A stretch of 49,267 bases of DNA. Source: UBA1081 sp045636025 (GTDB taxonomy: Bacteria; Bacillota; Clostridia; Oscillospirales; Acutalibacteraceae). A program made the translations under genes and the position numbers. The notes under the pieces are model-generated. The model ran no database searches. It had not been told where the DNA came from and worked only from the letters and a program-made list of their open reading frames with translations. Within the stretch, counting starts at the first letter, position 1, and each line of letters opens with the position of its first letter. Positions 42,822 to 49,267 of the stretch are shown here, one piece after another. The stretch lies in assembly GCA_045636025.1 (NCBI GenBank), contig JAZTWP010000096.1, positions 1 through 49,267 of the forward strand. Reading direction: 5' to 3'.

Positions 42822-42831
42822 ATATTATAAT
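42803..42831 (+). promoter_or_regulatory. Promoter for the epimerase-like gene
   Basis: TTGATA (42803-42808), a 17-base spacer and perfect TATAAT (42826-42831). The -35 lies in the loop of the preceding terminator hairpin. Confidence 0.65.
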
Positions 42832-42866
42832 TATAACGTATTATTTTAATGAAAGAAGCGTGTCTT

Positions 42867-43886
42867 ATGAAAGTATTTATGATCGGCGGTACCGGTCTTC
42901 TCGGTTCTGCTGCAGCACAGTTGTTTATCGACAAGGGTCACAGTGTAAAGACTCTTTCACTTCCTCCTCTTCCCGAAGGTGCTCCCATTCCTGAAGAGAT
43001 GGAAATCGTTTTTGCTAACGTAAATGCAATGTCAGATGACGAACTCAAGGAAATGATGAAGGGCTACGATTGTTTCGTATTTGCCGCAGGTATCGATGAA
43101 CGTGTTGAATTCCCCGCACCTGTTTATGATGCATATTACAAGTTCAACATTGCTCCTCTTAAGAGAATCCTTCCTCTTTGTAAAGAAGTTGGTATGAAGA
43201 ATGCTGTTATTCTTGGTTCATATTTCTCATACCTTGCAAAGCTTCGTCCTGAAATGAAGCTTACGGAAAAACATCCTTATATCAGAAGCCGTATTGATCA
43301 GGAAAATGTTGCATTCTCATTCGCTGATGAGAATTTCGACGTTGCTGTTCTTGAACTTCCTTACATTTTCGGTACTCAGCCCGGCAGAAAGCCTGTTTGG
43401 GTTATACTTATTGAACAGATCAAGAGAATGGACAAACTTCCGTTTACAATGTATCCCGGTGGCGGTACAGCAATGCTTACAGTAAGACAGGTTGCTGAAG
43501 TTATCGTTGGTGCAGCTGAAAAGTCAAAGGGCGCTAAGGCTTGGCCTATCGCTATGTACAATCAGACATGGAAGGAATTCCTCAAGATTGTTTATGCAGC
43601 AAGAGGAATGGGTAACGACAGAAAGATTGTCAGTGTTGCTCCTTGGATGATGAGAATGGGGCTCGGTTCGGTTAAAAAGGAATACGCTGAAAAGGGTATT
43701 GAAAGCGGTATCGATGTAGACGGACTTGCAGATATTATGGGTATTAACCTCTTCATCGACAGAAAGCACAGCGTTGAGCTCGGTGCAACAGAAGATGATA
43801 TCGTTGCTGCTATCACAGATTCAATTAAGGTAAGCCAGGCTTCATATGACGGCACTGTTAAACTCCTTGAAATGAAAGGCGAATAA
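42867..43886 (+). CDS. NAD(P)-binding epimerase/dehydratase-like protein
   Basis: A 339-residue extended short-chain-dehydrogenase-like protein. The N-terminal dinucleotide motif is MIGGTGLLGSAAA (residues 5-17). The middle has LGSYFSYLAKLRP, where a YxxxK-like triad would be expected but is not canonical, so catalytic activity is uncertain. The substrate is unknown. The frame is open from ATG 42849, but that codon sits only about 12 bases from the predicted transcript start and lacks a Shine-Dalgarno. ATG 42867 has AAAGAAG upstream and gives the usual N-terminus. A UUCG-loop terminator follows, so it is a single-gene unit. Confidence 0.85.
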   Translation: MKVFMIGGTGLLGSAAAQLFIDKGHSVKTLSLPPLPEGAPIPEEMEIVFANVNAMSDDELKEMMKGYDCFVFAAGIDERVEFPAPVYDAYYKFNIAPLKRILPLCKEVGMKNAVILGSYFSYLAKLRPEMKLTEKHPYIRSRIDQENVAFSFADENFDVAVLELPYIFGTQPGRKPVWVILIEQIKRMDKLPFTMYPGGGTAMLTVRQVAEVIVGAAEKSKGAKAWPIAMYNQTWKEFLKIVYAARGMGNDRKIVSVAPWMMRMGLGSVKKEYAEKGIESGIDVDGLADIMGINLFIDRKHSVELGATEDDIVAAITDSIKVSQASYDGTVKLLEMKGE

Positions 43887-43896
43887 AATAATTTAT

Positions 43897-43928
43897 GCAA
43901 CAGTCTTCGGGCTGTTGCTTTTTTTTTG
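43897..43928 (+). terminator. Terminator with UUCG tetraloop
   Basis: A 9-bp stem (43897-43905 with 43910-43918, one T-G pair) closed by C(TTCG)G, followed by nine T. An exceptionally stable hairpin. Confidence 0.92.
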
Positions 43929-43959
43929 TTTTTATAGTATTATTTCAATTGGTGATATT

Positions 43960-44676
43960 ATGGCAGATCAGTTTACAAGAACAAGTCTTCTTTATTCAGA
44001 AGACGCTGTTGAAAAATTCAAAAAGTCAAGAGTTGCTGTTTTTGGTATAGGTGGAGTCGGCGGTCATCTTGCTGAAGCACTTGTCAGAAGCGGAATAGGA
44101 ACTATTGATATTGTTGACAATGATACAGTATCTTTAACCAATATAAATCGCCAGATAATTGCAACTCGTGAAACAGTAGGGAAGCTGAAAGTTGAAGTGA
44201 TGGAAGAAAGACTCAAATCAATAAATCCTGATTGCACAGTAAATAAGTATAATATGTTTGTGTTGCCGGAGAATATTAACGAGTTTGATTTTTCTGCATA
44301 TACATACGTTGCTGATGCGATTGATACAGTCAGCGGTAAGCTGGCAATTGTAAAAAAGGCATATGATCTTGGTATTCCTGTAATCAGCTCAATGGGAGCA
44401 GGTAACAAGCTTGATCCAACAAGATTTGAAGTTTCAGATATAAATAAAACATCTGTATGTCCTCTTGCGAGGATTATGCGTCGTCTCTGCAAGGAAAATT
44501 CTATCAGAAAATTGAAGGTTGTATACTCAAAAGAAGAAGCAATAACACCTTTTGAAATCAAAGATAATGATGAAGTCACTTCAAAAAGGCAGACTCCCGG
44601 CAGTAATGCAGTTGTCCCGGCTGTTGCAGGACTTATTATAGCATCAGAAATACTTAAAGATATAGCAAAAAAATGA
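43960..44676 (+). CDS. tcdA: tRNA threonylcarbamoyladenosine dehydratase TcdA
   Basis: A 238-residue E1-like ThiF-family protein. The ATP/nucleotide motif is FGIGGVGGHLAEALVRSG (residues 28-45), followed by NRQIIA, a DAIDTV adenylation motif and SSMGAGNKLDPT, which is typical of TcdA/CsdL. TcdA cyclises t6A at tRNA position 37. TTGGTGATATT precedes ATG 43960; the open frame from 43915 covers the terminator T-run and is rejected. Its stop is inside the bidirectional hairpin shared with the fucosidase gene. Confidence 0.92.
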   Translation: MADQFTRTSLLYSEDAVEKFKKSRVAVFGIGGVGGHLAEALVRSGIGTIDIVDNDTVSLTNINRQIIATRETVGKLKVEVMEERLKSINPDCTVNKYNMFVLPENINEFDFSAYTYVADAIDTVSGKLAIVKKAYDLGIPVISSMGAGNKLDPTRFEVSDINKTSVCPLARIMRRLCKENSIRKLKVVYSKEEAITPFEIKDNDEVTSKRQTPGSNAVVPAVAGLIIASEILKDIAKK

Positions 44677-44698
44677 ACCTCCGAAGAGGTTCATTTTT
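44669..44698. terminator. Bidirectional terminator overlapping both stop codons
   Basis: A perfect 13-bp stem (44669-44681 with 44686-44698) around CGAA. It contains the tcdA TGA and reaches the TAA of the convergent fucosidase gene. Confidence 0.92.
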
Positions 44699-46085
44699 AA
44701 TTTATCTGTACATACAGTATTTCCGGTGTTTTTCTGAATTTTTTTATTTTGATTTTGACTTTTGTTGTTTCTACAGGCTTTGTGTGGCAGATTGCCTTGT
44801 GGCCAATAACAGTACCTTCACCGTATTTTTTCCACTTACCTTTAACATCAATGAAAACTTCAAATTCTTCAATTTTCTGACCGTTTCTGATGTTTTCTTT
44901 GATAACAACTTTGTCAAACATCTGCATTTCTTCGAACTCAATAATAATTTCAGGCTTTTTGTCTTTTTCAGAAGGACACCAGAAAAGATCGTTGTTATCA
45001 GCAATATTTTCTGCTTTATAAAGTCCGCTCAGTTCACTTGAAGTTGTAATTTTGCAGGGATCTTTGAGTAGATTGTAGCCGAATGTCATTTTTAGCTCAT
45101 GACCTGTTGATTCAAGGATCTGAATATCCTGCTCATAGAGTTTACCTCTTTTGTCAGGTGAAATTCCGAGCATAAGATTCATATTTGCACCGACTGTTTT
45201 GTAGTAGAGATTCAGAAGCTTGTCTTTTGTCTTTGCAAGCATATCATCGTCTTTTTTATGGAACCAGTGGGGACGCATTGAAACACTTACTTCGCAGGGA
45301 GACCATCTGAATTCGGTTTCTTTTTTTATGAATTTTCTTGAGCCTATGTCTATTTCCATCTGACCGTGTTTCGGCTTGATTACTGAACGGGGAACAGAGC
45401 CGTCTTCATTATATGTATAAGACGCGGGAACAACGCACCACTCAGATTTTCTGAGAACGCATCTGCCGTTGCCGAGCCATCTTCCGTCAGGACCTCTGAA
45501 AACAATTGCACAATCAGGCTGATGTTCACGTACAAGTGTATAAACAGCATCATAGTCAATGTATGGCATTAAGTCATCACATCTGTCGTCAATCCATAAT
45601 GTGAAAAGTTCACCGTATGATGTGACAAGCTCTTTTATCTGAGCAAGAAAGAATTTATTATAGCTGTCATCATTCTCTTTGAATGAAGGCTCGTGTCTGT
45701 CCCATACAGGGATATAAAGACCGAATTTAAGAGAATGTTTTCTTGCTGAATCGGCAACCATTTTTACAAGGTCACCTTTTCCCGCAAACCAATTGGAACT
45801 TTTTACAGAGTAGTCGGTTGTTTCTGTCTGCCAGTTGCAGAAACCGTCATAATGTCTTGCAGTAAGAACAAGACCTTTCATATCTGCATCGGAAACAGCT
45901 TTAGCCCATTCATCAGTATCAATATTTTCCGGACAGAATGTTTCGGCTACAGCAAACCCGTCACCGATTTCCTTGCCTGTGAATGTATTCATGCCGTAGT
46001 GAACAATGGCATAGAACTCCATATCCTGCCATTTAAGCTGTCTTTCTGTGGGCTTTATCTGTGATGCGATTTCATATGCTTTCAT
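44697..46085 (-). CDS. GH29 alpha-L-fucosidase with C-terminal F5/8-type domain
   Basis: A 462-residue glycoside hydrolase. The GH29 barrel begins at WQDMEFYAIVHYGMNTFTG and includes LVLTARHYDGFCNW (residues 73-86), KFGLYIPVWDRHEP, and LFTLWIDDRCDD, where Asp166 is the likely nucleophile; most GH29 enzymes have WFDG there. NLMLGISPDKRG near 303 is conserved. Residues about 345-462 look like an F5/8-type C or CBM32-like beta domain. There is no signal peptide, so it should act on imported fucosylated sugars in the cytoplasm. CAAGGACG precedes the ATG. It lies 68 bases after the DUF1667 gene, separated by a palindrome. Confidence 0.88.
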   Translation of the reverse strand: MKAYEIASQIKPTERQLKWQDMEFYAIVHYGMNTFTGKEIGDGFAVAETFCPENIDTDEWAKAVSDADMKGLVLTARHYDGFCNWQTETTDYSVKSSNWFAGKGDLVKMVADSARKHSLKFGLYIPVWDRHEPSFKENDDSYNKFFLAQIKELVTSYGELFTLWIDDRCDDLMPYIDYDAVYTLVREHQPDCAIVFRGPDGRWLGNGRCVLRKSEWCVVPASYTYNEDGSVPRSVIKPKHGQMEIDIGSRKFIKKETEFRWSPCEVSVSMRPHWFHKKDDDMLAKTKDKLLNLYYKTVGANMNLMLGISPDKRGKLYEQDIQILESTGHELKMTFGYNLLKDPCKITTSSELSGLYKAENIADNNDLFWCPSEKDKKPEIIIEFEEMQMFDKVVIKENIRNGQKIEEFEVFIDVKGKWKKYGEGTVIGHKAICHTKPVETTKVKIKIKKFRKTPEILYVQIN

Positions 46086-46111
46086 AAATCTGCGTCCTTG
46101 AATTATAAAAT

Positions 46112-46138
46112 GTAGGGAGCGATGCCAACATCGCTCCG
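46112..46138. repeat. Short palindromic element, possible interspersed repeat
   Basis: A 9-bp perfect inverted repeat GGAGCGATG/CATCGCTCC (46116-46124 with 46129-46137) around CCAA, preceded by TGTAG. It lacks a proper T-tail on the minus strand, so it is a poor terminator. Its TGTAGGGxGCGAT opening resembles small palindromic repeats scattered in some gut Firmicutes genomes; only one copy is in this window. Confidence 0.5.
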
Positions 46139-46153
46139 CAAATTATTATTGGA

Positions 46154-46519
46154 TTATTTCTTTCCTTCATCGTTGTTTGTCGCAACGATATCTACACCTG
46201 TGCCGCATACGTTTTTAATGAAAACGTCACCGATTTTTACGGGAGCGTCAACAGTTACCGTGTTGATTTCTTTCATAACATCGAAAATGGCACCTTTGGG
46301 AATAGGACCTGATGTTTTGCAGGGAACAACGGGGTGTTCACCACCGTTTACTTTTACTGTTGAATGAATTGAACGTACGGGATTTGTGATTTCTGTTCTT
46401 GCATAGGCATCGCCACGCTTACAAGTGTTACCTGTAACAGAAACAACCTCATCATTTTCAATCCCAACTGTTATCTGACAGCCTAAAGGACAGGCTACGC
46501 AAGTCATTTCTTTTTTCAT
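46154..46519 (-). CDS. DUF1667 domain protein
   Basis: A 121-residue cysteine-rich protein. C7, C10, C14 and C33 (TCVACPLGCQITV and NTCKRGD) probably ligate an iron-sulfur cluster or metal, a pattern seen in the N-terminal part of molybdopterin oxidoreductases. The C-terminal half (VPCKTSGPIPKG) fits the DUF1667 family. It is the third gene of the glycerol-3-phosphate oxidation operon, starting three bases after the FAD oxidoreductase, and in related Firmicutes the same trio is conserved. It may be the electron-transfer subunit, by analogy with GlpC; this is inferred. Confidence 0.9.
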   Translation of the reverse strand: MKKEMTCVACPLGCQITVGIENDEVVSVTGNTCKRGDAYARTEITNPVRSIHSTVKVNGGEHPVVPCKTSGPIPKGAIFDVMKEINTVTVDAPVKIGDVFIKNVCGTGVDIVATNNDEGKK

Positions 46520-46522
46520 TTC

Positions 46523-47782
46523 TTATTCCTCCACTCTTACTACAATAGTGCTGTTTTCATTGAGAGTAGCGAGTACATCTGCAGGAATAACAACATTTTC
46601 CATTTCACCGGGAGCAAGCTTTACTTTTTTCTTTGATGAAATCACGTTGCCGTCAACTTCAACAGTGAGTTTCTTGTTCATATAGATAGCGCCTACACGG
46701 AAATAAAGCTTGATATCTTCTTTTGACTTTATGTTTACTCTCTGAGGAACGATGTATCTTACACCGTTTGCAGGAGTTGTGTTGATATAGACTTTTTCAT
46801 CTGTATCTTTGCCGAGAATATATCTTGCTGCACCTTCACCTGCAATCTGTGATTCAAGTGTAACATAGTCAACGAGGTCGTGTACCTGAAGAACGTTACC
46901 GCAAGCGAAAATGCCTTCGTGGTCTGTTTCTCTCATTTCGTTTACAACAGCACCGCTTGTGATGCTGTCAAGAGCAATGCCTGCCTGCTTTGTAAGTTCG
47001 TTCTCGGGGATAAGACCGACGGAGAGCATAAGAGTGTCACACTCAATGTACTCTTCTGTACCGGGAATGGGCTGAAGTCTTTCATCGACCTTTGCGATGG
47101 TAACACCTTCGAGTCTTTCTTTACCGTGTGTTTCAATAACAGTTGTTGAAAGCTTAAGGGGAATACCGAAATCGTCAAGACACTGAACTATATTTCTTGT
47201 AAGACCGCCTGAGAAAGGCATAAGTTCGCATACAACTTTAACTTCTGCACCCTCAAGAGTCATTCTTCTTGCCATGATAAGACCGATATCACCTGAACCG
47301 AGGATAACAACCTTCTTACCGGGCATATAACCGTCAATGTTTACGTATTTCTGAGCTGTACCTGCAGTCATAATGCCTGAAGCTCTTGAACCTGCAATCT
47401 GAAGTGCTCCTCTGGGTCTTTCACGGCAACCCATAGCAAGAATAACAGCCTTTGCCTGAATCTGAATAAGACCGTCAACTGTATTGACAGCAGTAACGAC
47501 TTTGTCATCGTTTACGGAAAGTACCATTGTGTTGACTTTGACGTCAATGTCTGTTTCTCCCAGCATATCGATGAATTTCGCAGCATATTCGGGACCTGAA
47601 AGCTCTTCACCGAAATAGTGAAGACCGAAACCTGTATGGATACACTGTTCAAGGATACCGCCGAGAGTTTCAGCTCTTTCGAGAACGATGATTTTTTCAA
47701 CACCGCATTCTTTAGCTTTGAGAGCAGCTGCCATACCTGCGGGGCCGCCGCCGACAACTACAAGATCATAATTTATCATCAT
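46523..47782 (-). CDS. FAD-dependent pyridine nucleotide-disulfide-type oxidoreductase (GlpB-position subunit)
   Basis: A 419-residue flavoprotein. The FAD motif YDLVVVGGGPAGMAAA is at the N-terminus, and a second dinucleotide motif KVVILGSGDIGLIMARR lies near residue 150 for NAD(P)H. The C-terminal FAD motif EGIFACGNVLQVHDLVDYV contains a cysteine in the usual position, but no redox-active CxxC. GAGGTGAGA lies before two consecutive ATG codons (47782, 47779); the TTG at 47806 is unlikely. It lies between a GlpA-like dehydrogenase and DUF1667, so it probably passes electrons from glycerol-3-phosphate or a related hydroxyacid. Confidence 0.9.
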   Translation of the reverse strand: MMINYDLVVVGGGPAGMAAALKAKECGVEKIIVLERAETLGGILEQCIHTGFGLHYFGEELSGPEYAAKFIDMLGETDIDVKVNTMVLSVNDDKVVTAVNTVDGLIQIQAKAVILAMGCRERPRGALQIAGSRASGIMTAGTAQKYVNIDGYMPGKKVVILGSGDIGLIMARRMTLEGAEVKVVCELMPFSGGLTRNIVQCLDDFGIPLKLSTTVIETHGKERLEGVTIAKVDERLQPIPGTEEYIECDTLMLSVGLIPENELTKQAGIALDSITSGAVVNEMRETDHEGIFACGNVLQVHDLVDYVTLESQIAGEGAARYILGKDTDEKVYINTTPANGVRYIVPQRVNIKSKEDIKLYFRVGAIYMNKKLTVEVDGNVISSKKKVKLAPGEMENVVIPADVLATLNENSTIVVRVEE

Positions 47783-47789
47783 TCTCACC

Positions 47790-49220
47790 TCACTTTGTTT
47801 TGTCAAACAGTATGTTTGAATTTCCGCCGAATTTTGTAATTTCGTTCACTTCACAGCCAAGCTCTCTTGCAAGTATCTCAACAACCTTTGAGCCGCAGAA
47901 GCCGCCCTGGCATCTGCCCATACCTGCTCTTGTTCTTCTCTTGACACCGTCAACGTCTCTTGCGCCTGCAGGAGCATTGATTGCATCAATGATTTCGCCC
48001 TCTGTGATTGTTTCGCAACGACAGATGATTCTGCCGTAAGCGGGATTTTTCTTTATAAGCTCAGCTCTTTCATCGTCAGTCATATGTCTGAATCTTACGG
48101 GAGCCTCTCTTGTGTCATCGTAATTTGCCTTAACTTCAAGATCACCGAATACAGATTTCACGATATCACCGATATATTCTGCAATAGCGGGAGCAGATGA
48201 AAGACCGGGTGATTCAATACCTGCTGCATTGATAAGTCTTCCATTCTTTTCACTGATTCCGATAATGAATTCGTGTGCAGCTGCGTGAGCACGAAGACCT
48301 GTGAATGATGTGATAGCGTTTCTTGTATTGACTGAAGGAACACTCTTGACTGCATACTTTCTTACGTCATTAAGACCTGAGTTTGAAGTTGCAACATTTG
48401 TCTTGTCTTCAATATCTTCAGCAGTAGGGCCTACGAGGAGATTGCCGTCAACTGTGGGAGAAACAAGAATACCTTTACCCATTTTGCTCGGACACTGGAA
48501 AATAGTGTGGCTGACTGTGTTGCCAACAGCTCTGTCAAGAAGGAAATATTCGCCCTTTCTTGCAGTGATGCTGATTGTATCGTCACCTGCCATACGAGCA
48601 AGGTCGTCTGAGAATACACCTGCCGCATTGATAACATACTTAGCTTCTATCTTGCCCTGAGTTGTGTCAAGAGTGATGCAATCATCGTTAGTTTCAACTG
48701 CTTTTACTTCGCAGTTTCTTATAAATTCAACACCGTTTGAAACAGCACATTCTGCTGCCGCAATAGTGAGCTCGTAAGGACATACGATACCTGCTGTGGG
48801 AGCATAGAGTGCACCGAAAGAATCGGGGCTGAGATTGGGCTCTTTTGCGAGGAGTTCTTCTTTAGAAAGAATGCTGATTTCGGGAACACCGTTAGCCTTA
48901 CCTCTTTCAAGAAGTACTTCAAGATGCTTCATTTCATCATCAGAAAAAGCAACGACAAGAGAACCGTTGTTTTTGTAAGGAACATTAAGTTTTTCACAAG
49001 TTGCGGGCATCATAGCGCAGCCTTTGACATTCATTTTTGCCATAAGACTGCCTTCAGCAGCGTCAAAACCTGCGTGAACAATACCGCTGTTCGCTCTACT
49101 TTGCCCCATGGCAACGTCGTCGTTCTTTTCTAATAAACAAACCTTTAAGTCGTACCGAGAGAGTTCCCTTAATATAAGTCCACCGATAACTCCACCGCCA
49201 ACAACCGCTACGTCAAACAT
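47790..49220 (-). CDS. glpA: Glycerol-3-phosphate dehydrogenase-like FAD protein with BFD-type [2Fe-2S] domain
   Basis: A 476-residue DAO-family flavoprotein. The FAD motif VAVVGGGVIGGLILREL is at residues 4-20 and the substrate-side GQSRANSGIVHAGF at about 39-52. The C-terminal BFD-like cluster domain has C400, C402, C437 and C442 (CRCET and GRCQGGFC). This matches GlpA-like anaerobic glycerol-3-phosphate dehydrogenases; L-2-hydroxyglutarate oxidase is a related alternative. AAGGT lies eight bases before the ATG. It heads a minus-strand operon with the next flavoprotein (seven-base gap) and DUF1667, with GH29 downstream. Confidence 0.9.
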   Translation of the reverse strand: MFDVAVVGGGVIGGLILRELSRYDLKVCLLEKNDDVAMGQSRANSGIVHAGFDAAEGSLMAKMNVKGCAMMPATCEKLNVPYKNNGSLVVAFSDDEMKHLEVLLERGKANGVPEISILSKEELLAKEPNLSPDSFGALYAPTAGIVCPYELTIAAAECAVSNGVEFIRNCEVKAVETNDDCITLDTTQGKIEAKYVINAAGVFSDDLARMAGDDTISITARKGEYFLLDRAVGNTVSHTIFQCPSKMGKGILVSPTVDGNLLVGPTAEDIEDKTNVATSNSGLNDVRKYAVKSVPSVNTRNAITSFTGLRAHAAAHEFIIGISEKNGRLINAAGIESPGLSSAPAIAEYIGDIVKSVFGDLEVKANYDDTREAPVRFRHMTDDERAELIKKNPAYGRIICRCETITEGEIIDAINAPAGARDVDGVKRRTRAGMGRCQGGFCGSKVVEILARELGCEVNEITKFGGNSNILFDKTK

Positions 49221-49254
49221 AAAATTTACCTTAAATCCCTTGACTTTTATTTTT

Positions 49255-49265
49255 ATTATATTATA
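49255..49265 (-). promoter_or_regulatory. Possible -10 box of the glpA-like operon
   Basis: Two overlapping TATAAT matches on the minus strand (49265-49260 and 49260-49255), about 35 bases before the ATG. Any -35 lies beyond the window edge. Confidence 0.4.
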
Positions 49266-49267
49266 AT

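Noticed and set aside
44064..44579. A 171-codon minus-strand frame inside tcdA
   Set aside because: Antisense to conserved ThiF motifs, with no Shine-Dalgarno or operon context.
1..49267. Mobile elements, phage genes, defence systems, tRNA or rRNA
   Set aside because: I looked in the spacers and coding regions and saw no integrase, transposase, restriction or toxin-antitoxin genes, nor any tRNA or rRNA sequence. No spacer longer than about 300 bases lacks a gene.

Overview
The window reads as chromosomal backbone of a low-GC, endospore-forming anaerobic Clostridia member, most like Oscillospirales/Ruminococcaceae from gut or rumen. The signs are AT-rich spacers with sigma-A-type promoters, a secreted BspA-type leucine-rich-repeat protein ending in a type I dockerin, an M23/M50 pair resembling spoIVFA-spoIVFB, the paired radical-SAM genes TIGR03960/TIGR03936, an anaerobic-type glycerol-3-phosphate dehydrogenase set with DUF1667, and a putative intracellular GH29 alpha-L-fucosidase. 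I see no rRNA, tRNA, CRISPR array, phage or insertion sequence. The taxonomic placement is an inference from gene content and style, not from a marker comparison.

Layout. 1-5.0 kb (+): the 3' end of a TtcA-like tRNA thiolase, then an operon of an ApgM-family protein (a candidate homoserine kinase), O-acetylhomoserine sulfhydrylase, and the secreted LRR/dockerin protein. 5.0-8.1 kb (-): phosphohexomutase, an overlooked 33-residue membrane peptide, and a U32 peptidase-family protein translationally coupled to it. 8.2-13.9 kb (+): YifB/ComM ATPase, the sporulation-type M23/M50 pair behind a possible sigma-E promoter, and the two radical-SAM-associated genes. 14-18.5 kb (+): rplS with a structured leader, two tandem signal peptidases, rbgA, rnhB, yraN and an M19 dipeptidase. 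18.5-24.6 kb (+): thrC, an overlooked DUF1540 gene on the minus strand, a metallophosphoesterase, then tig-clpP-clpX. 24.6-27.5 kb: an esterase (-), a nitroreductase (+) and an Eis-like acetyltransferase (-). 27.5-38 kb (+): a long, nearly gapless run, ruvC-ruvA-ruvB-glmM-methyltransferase-ecfA1-ecfA2-ecfT-truA-DUF5711-like-cvpA-pgsA. 38-44.7 kb (+): a DUF2156+GNAT fusion, a DJ-1 family protein, mltG, a secreted EEP-fold phosphodiesterase, an NAD(P)-binding epimerase-like protein and tcdA. 44.7-49.2 kb (-): a three-gene glycerol-3-phosphate oxidation operon, then the GH29 fucosidase.

How the genes work together. Homoserine use is represented by the ApgM-family protein, MetY and ThrC, with no GHMP-type thrB seen here. 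Protein quality control is tig-clpP-clpX. Envelope and lipid functions cluster at 36.6-41.5 kb (CvpA, PgsA, the DUF2156 fusion, MltG). DNA repair and recombination is ruvCAB with rnhB and yifB. Cofactor or vitamin uptake is the ECF energizing module, which has no substrate-binding S component here.

Most of the window is ordinary housekeeping DNA, and I do not see an obviously new defence or mobile system. The best leads are the candidate homoserine kinase, the 33-residue coupled membrane peptide, the DUF2156-GNAT fusion directly after pgsA, the His/Cys repeat modules in the dockerin protein, the secreted sphingomyelinase-like protein, and a short interspersed-repeat-like palindrome at 46.1 kb.
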